A stretch of DNA of 64,000 bases from Sinotaia quadrata (Eukaryota; Mollusca; Gastropoda; Architaenioglossa; Viviparidae), in the NCBI GenBank assembly GCA_028829895.1, contig CM054179.1, positions 110,959,375 to 111,023,374 on the forward strand, written 5' to 3'. The translations under genes were made by a program, and so were the position numbers. Below the pieces are notes generated by a model. The model saw nothing but the letters and a program-made list of their open reading frames with translations, did not search any database and had not been told where the DNA came from. Positions 22,426 to 32,965 of this stretch are shown in pieces. How positions within the stretch are numbered: position 1 is the stretch's first letter; each line of letters starts with the position of its first letter.

Positions 22426-23726
22426 TTTCTGTTGGTGATTTATAAGGAAGTCTAGGATTACCGGCAAAGTTAATTAGAATTTAGCTGTGACTCGGTGAAT
22501 GACAAAAGCGTGGGAAGGGTTAAAGGTCGATCGGGGGGGGGGGCCTTCTGAAGTAGGTTTTAAGAGGTGGATGGTGGTCATATGTTACTACCTTTTACTT
22601 ATATCAGGGATCATTGCATATTTAACTCCCCTTACCCCCTACAATGTGATAGTAGTAAAATATAATAATATTAAAAATATTATGCCTTCTTAATTGTGAC
22701 CTCATCAAGTAAATTTTAGGTTTCGAGATTATATGTTAGGGTAATAAAAATCACAATCTTCGATACTCGTTTTCTCTATGTACTAAAACTTCCGACTGGA
22801 ACTCATCTCTTTAATCAGATGTTGCCTATGTCATCCTTCCAGCCAACGTCCGTCAGTCAGTTGTGCTTACAACTGTATATTTAGCAGTCCGAGTCGGAAA
22901 TCGTCCCTTTCCATCGGACTTAACTCAGGAGGAAGTGTGAAAAAATAAATGGTTATCTTAGCCTCTACATTAATCCTCTTTACGTTATGCAAGAGTGACT
23001 CTTGAGCATCACACACATAACCACAACAACAATAATGATGAATGTTGATAATGATGATGATGCTGTTAAAGATGACGACGATGATAGTGGTGGTGGTGGT
23101 GGTGATGATGATGATGATCATGATGATCATGCAGCGCTATTATGCTACTACAAACTAGTAGAAAAAGTGTTTTAACAATAACACGTAAAAATAAGACACT
23201 TGATGAAAAACACATTAAAAAAAGCAGGATATGCAAAACATCAGAAATAGATAAGGAAGCAGTGAAATTAAAGATTGATGTTGCGAGCAAAAGATGTGCT
23301 TTAAGATTTATTATGTCTCAGTCCTCAAAGCAGTTTGTTTTATTTGGCAAAGACCTTGATATTTTTAAAAGAATGTTGACTATAATTTATGTTTTGATTA
23401 TCAGAATGAGTACACCTAATACTAATGCTATTTCTTTTTGTGAATATTATAATTGTTTGCAGCATAGCACTACTAACCACAATTTCAGAAAAGGACCACA
23501 TAAAAGGGTATACAATTTAGACTTAAATTGTTTCTTAAAACACATCATAAACTAAAATAATTTCTGTTAGAAAAAGACTTCAGGTTCTGAAAAGTGGATA
23601 ATTTATTCGTTATATTAAAACATAATGCACCTTCATTATCATAATTATATTCACAGCAAAAGGAGTTAATGTATTACGCTCAGTTTTATTTTAAAGCGTG
23701 AGGTACATTTATCAAATTAAACTTAC
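22426..23726. other. Intron 2 of the Ig gene, remainder
   Basis: Includes a GAT/GGT triplet patch at 23030-23125 and an AT-rich stretch at 23140-23560 with a 137-codon Lys/Ile-rich frame lacking any domain. A minus-strand AG with a pyrimidine tract near 22920 (CACTTCCTCCTGAG) is followed by about 55 open bases in two frames, one reading LKSDGKGRFPTRTAKYTVV. This is too short and incompatible in phase at its end, so it is not called. Confidence 0.35.
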
Positions 23727-23919
23727 GCCGCAGAGTGAGACGGGTTGTAGCAGTAGGGTCACCAAAGGTGGCTACCCCCCGACATCGATACAATCCCCTT
23801 TCCGCACAGGTCAGTTGAGACAGGACGAGATGGAACTCAACCAGTGCCGGCTGAACTGAGATCAGAGGTTGAATGCGCATGCGCATAGATCTACTTATGG
23901 ATGGATTCCACTCCGGTAC
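23727..23919 (-). CDS. Ig gene, second half of Ig domain 1
   Basis: 193 bp, phase 0 at the acceptor (TACTTTCCTTAG) and phase 1 at the donor (CTGCGGC/GTAAGT, a near-ideal site). It encodes 64 residues: start VPEWNPSISRS, a strand-rich middle, then LSQLTCAERGLYRCRGVATFG with Tyr44-Arg-Cys46 as the F-strand cysteine motif and TTRLTLR as the G strand. It lacks a C-strand Trp, which is in the previous exon, so an intron splits this Ig domain in the middle. Cys38 is an additional cysteine. Joins without frame conflict to 25087-24927 (phase 0) and 21946-21620 (phase 1). Confidence 0.8.
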
Positions 23920-24092
23920 CTAAGGAAAGTAAAAAGAAATTATATAAAACTGAAAAATAATAAACGTCGTACTTAAAAATTATTAATTTAACCTGTGACT
24001 GAAGAATTAAATAGAGAATCCGTACAAATTGGACAATTTTGCTAAAATTTCATTGACACGTCTACAGGGTATTGCTTCGCCCCATACATACA

Positions 24093-24124
<32 letters not shown>

Positions 24125-24474
24125 CACGCAAAAATCAGTGAAGCGCATAGGACCAACACCGCTAAAGTAAACTCTAACTGAAGTAAATCTTTAGTATAAC
24201 TTCTTTCAATGCCACACACACAAACACACACTCACAGATGCACATAATAAAGCACATATTTAGATACACATAGACATGCGCGCAAGGCACACACAGACAT
24301 ACGTACAAGCACATACACAGACACTTAGACTCACAAACACCTAAGCACACGCATGAACACCTTGACACACACAAATAAAAATACAGACAAGCACACGCAG
24401 AGACACCTGAACACACACACTCATGCACGCACGAACGAAGACAAATACACGAACGCAGAAAATTACGCTCAAGC
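23920..24474. other. Intron 1 of the Ig gene, CA-rich part
   Basis: Contains (ACGC)n at 24091-24126 and a loose CACACA/CAGACA-rich stretch from about 24205 to 24440. Cys/Val-rich minus frames through it are simple-sequence artefacts. Confidence 0.6.
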
Positions 24475-24496
24475 TAATAAACATTCATCTATCTAC

Positions 24497-24540
<44 letters not shown>

Positions 24541-24646
24541 GTATCCCTTAGTCTTGTCGACTGTTGGGCGCCACTGATGAACTGACAACCAGTTTCCTCC
24601 ATTCCATTCTGTTCTCTGCTAATCTTACCGTATTGGTAATAAACAT
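24475..24646 (-). mobile_element. 5'-truncated non-LTR retrotransposon with TSD
   Basis: Read on minus, 24636-24485 starts CCAATACGGTAAGATTAGCA and encodes the C-terminal fragment AENRMEWRKLVVSSSVAP ending at TAA (24550-24548). It then ends in an (ATAG)n tail of about 60 bp. It is flanked by perfect 10-bp direct repeats (plus strand TAATAAACAT at 24475-24484 and 24637-24646). WRKLV-type endings are, from general knowledge, common at the end of invertebrate LINE reverse-transcriptase proteins. 5' truncation plus a target duplication fits target-primed reverse transcription. It lies in intron 1 of the Ig gene. Confidence 0.75.
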
Positions 24647-24689
24647 ACATGCACACACACACACACACACACACTCTGACTAGCGCACA

Positions 24690-24942
24690 CAACAGATGTC
24701 TAGAAGCAAGTACACAACAAGACAAGCACAAAGACAGAGAGTGGATAATGACCACTTGACCAACCAAACACACACTTAGACACCTAGATACATGAAAACA
24801 CACAACAAGACAAGACACAGACAGGCAGTAGATAATGACCATTTGACCAACCAAACACACACTTAGAAACCTAGATACATGAAAACACACAACAAGACAA
24901 GACATAGACAGGCAGTAGATAATGACCATTTGACCAGAGGGG
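24690..24942. repeat. 87-bp minisatellite crossing an exon-intron boundary
   Basis: Repeated CTAGATACATGAAAACACAC, AACAAGACAAGACA and GATAATGACCATTTGACCA. About 2.8 copies with period 87. The rightmost copy runs into exon 25087-24927, so the last exonic bases and the donor (minus CAAATG/GTCATT) are present again in the intronic copies (about 24752 and 24839). Confidence 0.9.
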
Positions 24943-25087
24943 AGTGTGACGAGTAACGTGTCCGAACCGTTGTCGTGAAGCCGTGCCCAGCTAATGACAT
25001 ACCAACGACCTTCCGTTTCCAGTCTGCACTGCAAGGTGACGCTGGAACCCAGTTTGCCTTCAGTAACAGGAGGAACGATGAGCCTGT
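24927..25087 (-). CDS. Ig gene, first half of Ig domain 1
   Basis: 161 bp, acceptor GTTCCACTTCAG, phase 1 at its start and phase 0 at its end. Encodes 53 residues: RLIVPPVTEGKLGSSVTLQC with Cys20 as the B-strand cysteine, then GRWYVISWAR with Trp33 as the core tryptophan 13 residues later, and a D-strand-like DTLLVTLPSGQM. Asn39-Gly-Ser is a potential glycosylation site. The chosen donor CAAATG/GTCATT is weak; it is preferred because it is the only nearby GT giving phase 0. An upstream alternative, TCTG/GTCAAA, would break the frame. With 23919-23727 it completes one Ig domain. Confidence 0.75.
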
Positions 25088-25225
25088 CTGAAGTGGAACA
25101 TTGTACAAATCGATCTAATATATAACATACTTCGAGCCTCTCTCAAGAACACTTTTGAATCTGTTTAGAACATGTTGAATTAAGAGATTATTTAGAACTG
25201 GTCTAATAAAGCTATATGATTACAA
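25088..25225. other. Intron upstream of Ig exon 1
   Basis: Short AT-rich segment with decayed versions of the following 76-bp unit. Confidence 0.4.
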
Positions 25226-25890
25226 CCCGTCTAATGCAGCACATTTAAATCTTACTAGTAAAGAATATGTCAAACAACAACATGTTTACATGTTTATAAC
25301 CCGTCTAATACCCAGCACATTTAAATCTTACTAGTAAAGAATATGTCAAACAACAACATGTTTACATGTTTATAACCCGTCTAATACCCAGCACATTTAA
25401 ATCTTACTAGTAAAGAATATGTCAAACAACAACATGTTTACATGTTTATAACCCGTCTAATACCCAGCACATTTAAATCTTACTAGTAAAGAATATGTCA
25501 AACAACAACATGTTTACATGTTTATAACCCGTCTAATACCCAGCACATTTAAATCTTACTAGTAAAGAATATGTCAAACAACAACATGTTTACATGTTTA
25601 TAACCCGTCTAATACCCAGCACATTTAAATCTTACTAGTAAAGAATATGTCAAACAACAACATGTTTACATGTTTACAACCCGTCTAATACCCAGCACAT
25701 TTAAATCTTACTAGTAAAGAATATGTCAAACAACAACATGTTTACATGTTTACAACCCGTCTAATACCCAGCACATTTAAATCTTACTAGTAAAGAATAT
25801 GTCAAACAACAACATGTTTACATGTTTACAACCCGTCTAATACCCAGCACATTTAAATCTTACTAGTAAAGAATATGTCAAACAGCAAAA
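25226..25890. repeat. 76-bp minisatellite, about 8.5 copies
   Basis: CACATTTAAATCTTACTAGT, AAAGAATATGTCAAACAACA and ACATGTTTACATGTTTATAA, then CCCGTCTAATACCCAG. Copies are almost identical; TTTATAACCC changes to TTTACAACCC in the last three, marking a late sub-expansion. Confidence 0.95.
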
Positions 25891-26345
25891 TGTTTACAAC
25901 CTTTCGCATAAAGATTATGATTGGAACTTGTTTAATACAGAACTTGTTCCAACACTGTCTCGTCAAGACATATTTAGAACATGTGGTCTAAAATGCGTGG
26001 CTAAAACTTGTCTAATAAAGAACATTTTTAATGTCTAATAAAGAAAATGTTTAATATATGTCTAAATAGAACATGTTTAATGTCTGTCCAATAAGAACAT
26101 GTTTAATGTCTGTCTAATAAAGAAAATGTTTAATATCTGTCTAAATAGAACATGTTCAATATCTATCAAATAAAAATATGTTTAATGTCTCCCAATACGG
26201 AACATAAAAATATATTAGTCTAATAAAGAGCTGTTTTAGGTATGTCTATTAAAGGACGTTATGTCTATCTAATAAAGGACGTTATGTCTATCTAATAAAG
26301 GACATGCTTAATATCTGTGTAATAAAGATCTTATTGTGAAACTGT
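25891..26345. repeat. Decayed repeats of TGTCTAATAAAGAACATGTT
   Basis: Irregular units of 25-40 bp containing GTCTAATAAAG and ACATGTTTAAT. Words are shared with the 76-bp array, suggesting common ancestry. Confidence 0.75.
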
Positions 26346-26797
26346 TTAATAATTGATATATTAAATACCTATCTTAAACCAGAACATTTTTAGAACAGAA
26401 CGAAATATATGGTATGAAATTGTCTTCTTAAGAGAGCGTTTACATTCCTTAGAATTAAACCCTTTAGCTTCTAATTTTTCTAGCTTCTAAAAAGCTTCTA
26501 ATTTTTATTTTACATGAAACCTATTTACCAAAGAAAAGTATAGAAACTCGACTTTAAAAACTTAAAACATATCAAATGCTGAAAGACGTGTGCAGATCTA
26601 TCTAATATAGTAATTGTCTATTTTCAAAAGGTGTCAATTAAAATATTAATAGAACTTGTATAAAGTTCGTGTACGCCCTACATATTTTTAATGATTATTA
26701 TTTTAATATTTACTTTTAGACTTGATTAATGACAGTAAATGTATTTTGCACAAGATAAACTTAGGTCCTAAATTATTCAAATATGTACGCGTGCGAG

Positions 26798-26800
<3 letters not shown>
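26346..26800. other. AT-rich non-coding DNA
   Basis: Nothing recognised. Confidence 0.4.

Positions 26801-26862
<62 letters not shown>
26801..26862. repeat. (GT)n microsatellite
   Basis: 31 uninterrupted GT units, then an imperfect extension to about 26880. Confidence 0.95.
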
Positions 26863-26869
<7 letters not shown>

Positions 26870-27039
26870 TGTCTGTCTGTATGAGTGTTGGAAGGAGAAA
26901 AATAATGAGACCGTTACTGTACTCGAGTGATGAGATCCACATACTAAGACTACTAATATTAATACTAATACTAATCTTAAGGTAAGAAGATAAGGGTGGT
27001 TTTCTAAATGTTTCAAAAGTTTTATTACTTATGAAAGAA
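26863..27039. other. Spacer
   Basis: Contains CTAATATTAATACTAATACT simple sequence; nothing else. Confidence 0.4.
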
Positions 27040-27310
27040 TTTAAATAATGAAATTCTCACAAGCAATGAAAGACTGCAAATAAATCTACACTTATCGAGA
27101 TCTATGAAACGCTTACAAACAATGAAAAACTGAAATGGCTCTTTACGTATCGAGGTTTATGAAAAACTGCAACGGTTCTATAAGAATCGATGTCTATGAA
27201 ACACTACAGTGGCTTTACACGTATCGGGGTCTGTGAAAGACTACAATGGCTTTACACGTATCGGGGTCTGTGAAAGACTACAATGGCTTTACATGTATCG
27301 GGGTCTATTT
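27040..27310. repeat. Minisatellite, unit 37-58 bp
   Basis: GGCTTTACACGTATCGGGGT plus CTGTGAAAGACTACAAT. The last three copies have a strict 37-bp period; the left ones are longer and diverged (CAATGAAAAACTG). Confidence 0.8.
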
Positions 27311-28079
27311 ATTGTTTGAATGATTTATTTATATTTTAAATATTATATAATGTTTTGATTTTTTTTAAAATGTTCTATAGCGTGTTTTAAGATATGCAAG
27401 TTTGGAAACAGAAACAGCTCTTGCATGCACTGCGGCCGTTTCACGAAATCGCGATCGATCGTTCCCATATGATAAATTAATAGCAGCCAATTTGCAATTC
27501 AGTTCACTAAAACCAGCAAACCATTCAAACAGATTCAATTCTTAGCCAGGGGTTCAAGCCTCCTAACACAACATACCTATGCGATTTTTTTCCCCACACC
27601 ACTACCCCACTTCTTGCTCGGTCAACTGTTCAATGGTAGATGGTTGTGGTACGCCCGTGAACATAAAATGTCGGACATCAGATAATTCCTAGCACTGCGT
27701 CATTCCGTCACTCGGCACCCACAGTCCTGCAATTTTCACAATGGCATGAAAGTCTAAATTACCACTGAACGCCGCCTTGATCGCGATCAAAAAGAATACC
27801 TCTGGACCTTCTACACATGCGCTTAGGCTGATTACTTCGCACCTCGATATGGTAAAACATTTTTTATTTTTTCCCCCCCAAAAAAAAAATTAGTTTTGCT
27901 TTATTGGTGTTTTTGTACACGGTATTGATCGGTTACATAAAAAAAAAATGGCCATTGGGAGATGGAAGGTACATTCCGTTAAATTACCCTTACCGGTTAG
28001 ACTCCATTTCATCATGATACTAGTCCTCATGCAAAATGTGTTCAAAACTCCCTTTATTGTGAACCCCACAATAATACCT
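27311..28079. other. Single-copy DNA with a CpG-containing patch
   Basis: From 27430 to 27840 CpG is more frequent (CGCGATCGATCG, GATCGCGATC). The two GATCGCGATC-like palindromes near 27452 and 27780 could be ends of an unrecognised element, but I find no matching termini or target duplication. No exon. Confidence 0.3.
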
Positions 28080-28175
28080 ATGATTATGATGACGACGACT
28101 ACGATGATGATGATGATGACGACGATGACGAAGATGATGATGAGGAGGAGGAGGAGGAGGAAGAGGAAGATGACT
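28080..28175. repeat. GAT/GAC/GAG triplet and purine tract
   Basis: Imperfect (GAT)n passing into GAGGAGGAGGAGGAAGAGGA. The long purine strand could form triplex DNA. Confidence 0.85.
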
Positions 28176-28411
28176 GGATGAATGACAATGATGTCGACGG
28201 TGGAGAAAATCTGGAAGAGGGAGGGAAAAGGAGGGAGATTACGGTTGCAGTCGTGGTAAGGGTGGTAGTGAAGATGAGAAGGCTGATGATGATCGTTTAA
28301 TGAAGCACACTGACCTAATTCCAAACTTATTACGGAATACAACTAATAAACTTCAACCATGAAACACTCCCTGAATGCACGATACAATTTCACGCAAGAA
28401 TGGTGTTTCAC
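28176..28411. other. Spacer
   Basis: Nothing recognised. Confidence 0.35.
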
Positions 28412-28535
28412 TTTCTAAATCAACAAGACGGAACAAATAAAATGCACATAAACATATAACGAATAATATTCCATGCCCCAGTCCTCCCATTCCAGCGATA
28501 TTGTGTATGTAACTTGAACACAGCAAACCTTTCAT
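28412..28535 (-). CDS. Candidate first coding exon (signal peptide)
   Basis: On minus an open frame starts MKGLLCSSYIHN, with a second ATG at 28490 (MGGLGHGIL). It continues with a hydrophobic core GILFVICLCAFYLF followed by RLVDLE. A GT with modest match (TTAGAAA/GTGAAA) would end it in phase 1, which fits the phase-1 start of exon 25087-24927, giving VDLEN-RLIVPPV. Position, strand, hydrophobicity and phase all suit a secretory signal for the Ig protein. The donor is weak and no promoter is evident. Alternatives: chance hydrophobic frame in AT-rich DNA. Start choice between the two ATGs is open. Confidence 0.35.
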
Positions 28536-28779
28536 GGTACTTTTTCATTAACTGAGCTATTGCAACTCATTTCGAGTCTGCTTCGTAATAACTGCTCTGT
28601 TTTATGACAATAATGTAAAGTGATTTTGTTTGTTTTTAGTTACTTTCATTTCTGAAACAGCAGTCTGTTGTTGTATGGCCCTGCTCTGGTTGTAGTGGGC
28701 GTCTTTGTAAGGTTGGCAGCTCTTAACAGAGTATCGCTATTTCACTGCCTTTTGGGCGACGCAAGTTGTAGTAGTCGTA
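28536..28779. other. Spacer
   Basis: Nothing recognised. Confidence 0.35.
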
Positions 28780-29000
28780 CATGATTAGATAACAGCAATT
28801 TCTAGTACTGAGTATAATCAAAATACAACACTAGATAACAGCAATTTCTAGTACTGAATATAATCAATATACAACACTAGATAACAGCAATTTTAAGTGC
28901 TGGGTGTACACTGTATACATCACTAGATAACGGCAACTTCAAGTACTGGGTGTAATCAATATACATCACTAAATAAAACCAACACAGGACATCATATGAA
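28780..29000. repeat. Minisatellite, unit about 58 bp, 4 copies
   Basis: ACTAGATAACAGCAATTTCT then AGTACTGAGTATAATCAATATACA. Divergence increases to the right. Confidence 0.85.
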
Positions 29001-29550
29001 CAATGTACAACGATAAATGAAATCAGCACTTGTCTTGATTGTAGCTGTAGACAATATACATTATAAAGGGAACGCCAGGTATATATGTGTATATATGTCT
29101 TCGTGCATGCATGCGTGTGTGTGTGTCTGTGTGTGAGTGGTGTGTGTGAATACCTGAAATCAGAAAGGAAACGCTAATTGCAGTCAATATTCATCAAAAT
29201 ATGAGTGGATCCTAGATGTAGCCACTATGCATCAACAAATTAAAGCACCTGGAGGGGGGGATTCTAGTTTCTAGCCAGTGTACATGAATAGATTAGAAAC
29301 ACAAGGAAGCACTGTGAACCATATACATCATTAGATTAAATCAGCGGGTGTGGGGCGATAGATGTAGCCAATATACATCAATAATCGAAACCAGTAACGA
29401 GGCGCTAGTCGTAGCCAATAGTTTTACATCAAAAAATGAAATTATACAGGAAGAACTAGTGCTAATTATAATCCATACACTCTAATTAGTGAAACAAAAG
29501 TAGATGCTAGTTATCAACATAGCACAACTCAACATAACACCAATCGTGGC
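29001..29550. repeat. Strongly decayed continuation of adjacent arrays
   Basis: Words such as AATATACATCA, CTAGTTGTAGCCA and AAACCAG recur at about 60-70 bp but with much drift. They bridge the arrays at 28780 and 29551. Confidence 0.5.
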
Positions 29551-29945
29551 TCCAGTTGTAAACAAAACACAGCTCTACAAAATCGGGCGTTAGTTGTAAG
29601 CAAAATACAACTCTATACACAACCAAAACGAAGCACTAGTTGTAAGCAAAACGCACTTCCATATACAACCTACAGGGCCATTAGTTATAAGCAAAACGCA
29701 ACTCTATATACAACCTAGGGGGCACTAGTTGTAAGCAAAACGCACTTCCGTATACAACCTACGGGGCACTACTTGTAAGCAAAACGCACTTCCGTATACA
29801 ACCTACAGGGCATTAGTTATAAGCAAAACGCAACTCTATATACAACAAAACGGGGCACTGTTTGTAAGCAAAACACAGTCTAAACACAACCAACACCGGG
29901 CACTAGTAGAAATTAAAACATATAGTGCTCATCACTGGATGAAAC
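29551..29945. repeat. Minisatellite, unit about 44-48 bp, 7-8 copies
   Basis: GCACTAGTTGTAAGCAAAAC then GCACTTCCGTATACAACCTA plus CGGG. Shares CTAGTTGTA and ACA words with the array to its left. Confidence 0.88.
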
Positions 29946-30960
29946 CAGCGCGAAGCAGTTTGAAACTAGCGTCCAGCTTGAAAAGGAACTGGCATTTTTA
30001 TCTAACGACTAATGTATGTTTGAAAATAATGCAATTACAATAACAAAAATGTCTATCACCAGTTGTAGGCGAGACGTCACTAAATTGCAGACAATGACGT
30101 AGTTTGTTGAAAACGACGAGAACGGGTTGAAACCTGTATACAACATACACATACAGCTAATGTAAGAAATAGGAACTGCTAGCCGCACACGTAGGAAGGG
30201 TCGCTCTGTATAATTAAATAGAAGTTACCAGTTGTCATACTATGCTCCAAACAGTTTGCCTTTGAAGCTAGAAGTGCTTTATACGTCGCCCAGCGCAAAC
30301 AATACGCTAAAGGCCTAGACAATGAGTGCTTTATTGACCTGCTGACTGTAGTTGTTTCGAGCCGTATATTTACTCTTCTGCCTGGGTGATCTGCAATTTA
30401 TCTGCCCGCGAAATCAACGAAATTTAGAAGTGGACGATAAGAAGCTACAGGGATAATAACCAAAATAAAAAATATCTGTTCTGTATTTTAGAGAATGTTT
30501 CCGTTTGAGCTCTCTTTGTGGTCTCTCTCTATTTCTCTCCTTGTTGTCTCTCTTAACTTATTCCCACTTTTTCACTCTACTTATCTATGTTAGTTCGGCC
30601 CACATGCACAAACAGATACACGAGCGCGCGCATGCACACGCATGCACAGACATACACGCACATATCGATTTACTTTTTGGATACAAGAAATCGAAAGAAA
30701 GATGTTTTGACAAACCACTAGTATCAGCTACTATTGCAAAATGTAGCAATGTGAAGTAAGCTGTAACTAAGTGTAGCTAAGCCAAAAAAAAATTAGACAC
30801 AGTTAGATGAATATGTGCCTTGCAGAAGAATATGTGCCTTGCTGACTTTGTGGATCCATGGAAACAGTCATACAACGAATGACCGAAGATAACTTTAGAG
30901 GAACTAGAGAGAAAGAGAGGCAAATCTGCGCGTTGGTCAGTTGTTGTTCCGCTCACACTC
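29946..30960. other. Single-copy non-coding DNA
   Basis: Includes a CT-rich stretch at 30515-30560 and a short (CA) patch at 30600-30660. The last 100 bp grade into the CpG-containing segment that follows. No exon is supported. Confidence 0.35.
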
Positions 30961-30981
30961 AGCCCAGAAGCCGCAAGAGAC

Positions 30982-31048
30982 CTTTCATCTTCACGATGTT
31001 CTTGACATTGGTCTGCTTCTGGGGGATCCCCACAGCCTCAGGGTGCGT
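30982..31048 (-). other. Exon-shaped segment, phase 0 to 1
   Basis: Minus: strong acceptor with a long pyrimidine tract (CCTCCTGCCTTCCACTCAG), 22 open codons beginning THPEAVGIPQKQ, and a possible donor GATGAAAG/GTCTCT. Phases would connect it to 31826-31624 (phase 0) and 25087-24927 (phase 1), but it has no Ig landmark. On plus the same DNA can encode a short signal-peptide-like MFLTLVCFWGIPTASG. Strand and reality are both uncertain. Confidence 0.18.
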
Positions 31049-31623
31049 CTGAGTGGAAGGCAGGAGGGCTGGCGGAAAGGCGTGAAACAGGTAGCACCTA
31101 TATGTCGCACACCCTCAACCGCCCTCCGTCGAGGGGGGGGGGGCCGAAGCGACCTCTAAGCTATATATAAATGGAGGGGACATCCAATGATAGCAACTGA
31201 CGCGAAAGCGGCGGAAACCGGAAGCGCCCCCCCCCCCTTGAACGATAGCAATTGTGGAGCAAAGTAGTTGTTCTCTAGTTAGAACAAAGCAACAAATAAT
31301 TTAAAGAGCTAATCTCCTGAATATTTTCTGAATTATGTCTCTAATGTTGCCATATAATTTATGTTTACGAATGCAATTACTTCCCCTTTCTAATACATTA
31401 GGAAAATAACACCACACGCTAAAACTTTTGAAATTGTTCCAGAAGTCAGATACACTGGCCCATTAAAGGTGAAATTCCAAATTTTATTTAAATTAACTTT
31501 AACGGAACGAGACCCGCCCACCTAACTTTCATTTATCTTTGCGGTTAGAATCTATTGCCAAACTCGCTGAAGGAGGCCAAACTTTCTATCTAGAGTTCTA
31601 GACTCTAGAGTCTTCACATATAC
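31049..31623. other. Spacer with G/C homopolymers
   Basis: Contains a G run at about 31133-31143 and a C run at 31227-31237; AT-rich after 31270. A short purine/pyrimidine word TACTTCCCCTTT at 31378 recalls the 15630 phrase. No exon. Confidence 0.35.
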
Positions 31624-31826
31624 CTGCTGTCTCCCCTCTTGAGTACAGGCCCTGGCGGTATTATCCAGCTCCGCCCATCTCCTGCGTTGGGTCAGGTTGT
31701 AATAACACCCCATATATTTAGCCAGACTGACCACGTGACTGCCCCAGTTCAGAGTCCAGACAGACGCCATCATAATAGCACTTTCCTGCCACCATCTCCA
31801 AGAATGACACGGGTAAAAGGTCAGAA
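31624..31826 (-). CDS. Possible Ig half-domain exon
   Basis: 203 bp on minus. Acceptor GAGACCCCCAG is mediocre; the donor CAGCAG/GTATAT is good. Phase 1 to 0 and 67 codons, the same phase pattern as exon 25087-24927. It reads LTFYPCHSWRWW, then ASVWTLNWGSHVVSLAKYMG, which lines up with ISWARLHDNGSDTLLVTLPSG of that exon. Cys6 and the Trp of SVWTL would be the B-strand Cys and C-strand Trp. It contains the Asn-Leu-Thr sequon and an extra Cys pair. No matching second-half exon is found with confidence before 25.1 kb. It could be an upstream domain of the same gene or a decayed duplicate. Confidence 0.35.
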
Positions 31827-32288
31827 CTGGGGGTCTCTTGAGGCCATGTGTAGTTGTAATGTTTTAAATGTTGGTTAAACGTAAATACTCACAATACCTG
31901 ATACTGCTGAAGTGTAAGTGATCGTGTGTGTGTTGGCCACGTTAGGGTTTTAAGCCCTTTTATACACACACACACACCACCACCACCACCACATCATACT
32001 AATGCATCTTGAAAGCATTCCATTTATCAATCTGGTGCTAAAAAAATAACATTTAAATCTTTGATGCATTTTATATTGCCTGCTGCACACCATTGATCAT
32101 TGCCAATCTTCTAATGAGCATTGTCAATCTTAAACTCATCTAGTGAACATTGCCCATCCTGCCTAAAACCCGTCTCCTCGACACACATCTAAGCCAAACA
32201 TAAACAAATCTAATTCTGTAGAGCACGTCTTTAACAAGAGAAGCACAACACTTCTTTCTATGAAGTTCATTATAGGCCTGCTCATAGA
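31827..32288. other. Spacer
   Basis: A short CA/CCA patch lies at 31964-31990. No gene. Confidence 0.35.
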
Positions 32289-32365
32289 TGTTGCCATACT
32301 GCTCAGAGATGTTGCCATACTGCTCAGAGATTTTGCCAGACTGCTCAGAGATTTTGCCATACTGC
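32289..32365. repeat. 21-bp repeat, 3-4 copies
   Basis: CTCAGAGATGTTGCCATACT plus G, with TTT for TGT in later copies. Confidence 0.9.
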
Positions 32366-32690
32366 AGTGCTGTACAAAGTAGATTTCGCCCTGTTTCACA
32401 ATAAAAGAGCTTTATTCAAGCCCTGATAAGAACATTGAAATCTCGCATGCAAGCGAGCACGTATTTATATGTCTTAGATATTGCGACTATAAAATGCGCA
32501 GGAAATTACATGACTATGCTGCTGCTTCTGTTCCAGTACAATTTAGAGTCTACGCCCCAAGTCTATACCGAAATGGTCTAAAACTGCTTATAGTCGTTCA
32601 AATGAAATCCTGTGTAAAAATATCTACAAAGTATTTATTGCTGAATGCCAGTTAACAACTCCTTCTCGCGTTTTCTTCAAAGAGCATCTT
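32366..32690. other. Single-copy spacer
   Basis: Less AT-rich than average; no frame with a recognisable domain. Confidence 0.35.
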
Positions 32691-32865
32691 TTCCTCACCA
32701 CAATTACTTTACTTCTGTCAAAGTTTTTTCTTTAATTGTTAAAAGAGTACACCACAATTACTTTACTTCTGTCAAAGTTTTTTCTTTAATTGTTACAAGA
32801 GTACACCACAATTACTTTACTTCTGTCAAAGTTTTTTTAATTGTTACAAGAGTACACCACGTGAT
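32691..32865. repeat. 54-bp repeat, 3 copies
   Basis: CACCACAATTACTTTACTTC then TGTCAAAGTTTTTTCTTTAATTGTTA and CAAGAGTA. The third copy lacks about 4 bp. It appears to be a local amplification of part of the dispersed repeat that follows. Confidence 0.9.
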
Positions 32866-32965
32866 AAGATTTCCTTGACCAACTCGCGTGGTTCTGCAGA
32901 CCACTAACCGATGTCATGTGCAAATGACAAATTAAATAGTTCCAAAAAACCCCGAGAGAAATCAG
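32820..32965 (+). repeat. Dispersed repeat family 2, copy 1
   Basis: TTTAATTGTTACAAGAGTAC, ACCACGTGAT, TGGTTCTGCAGAC and AATAGTTC in this order, clearly matching the same landmarks at 37325-37430. Class unknown; no terminal repeats or target duplications recognised. Confidence 0.6.

Noticed and set aside
22867..22925. Short exon candidate in intron 2 (acceptor CCTCCTGAG)
   Set aside because: Only about 55 bp, and its end phase does not fit either neighbouring Ig exon.
23142..23555. 137-codon plus frame, Lys/Ile/Asn-rich
   Set aside because: Biased AT-rich composition, no recognisable domain, and it lies inside an intron of the Ig gene on the opposite strand.
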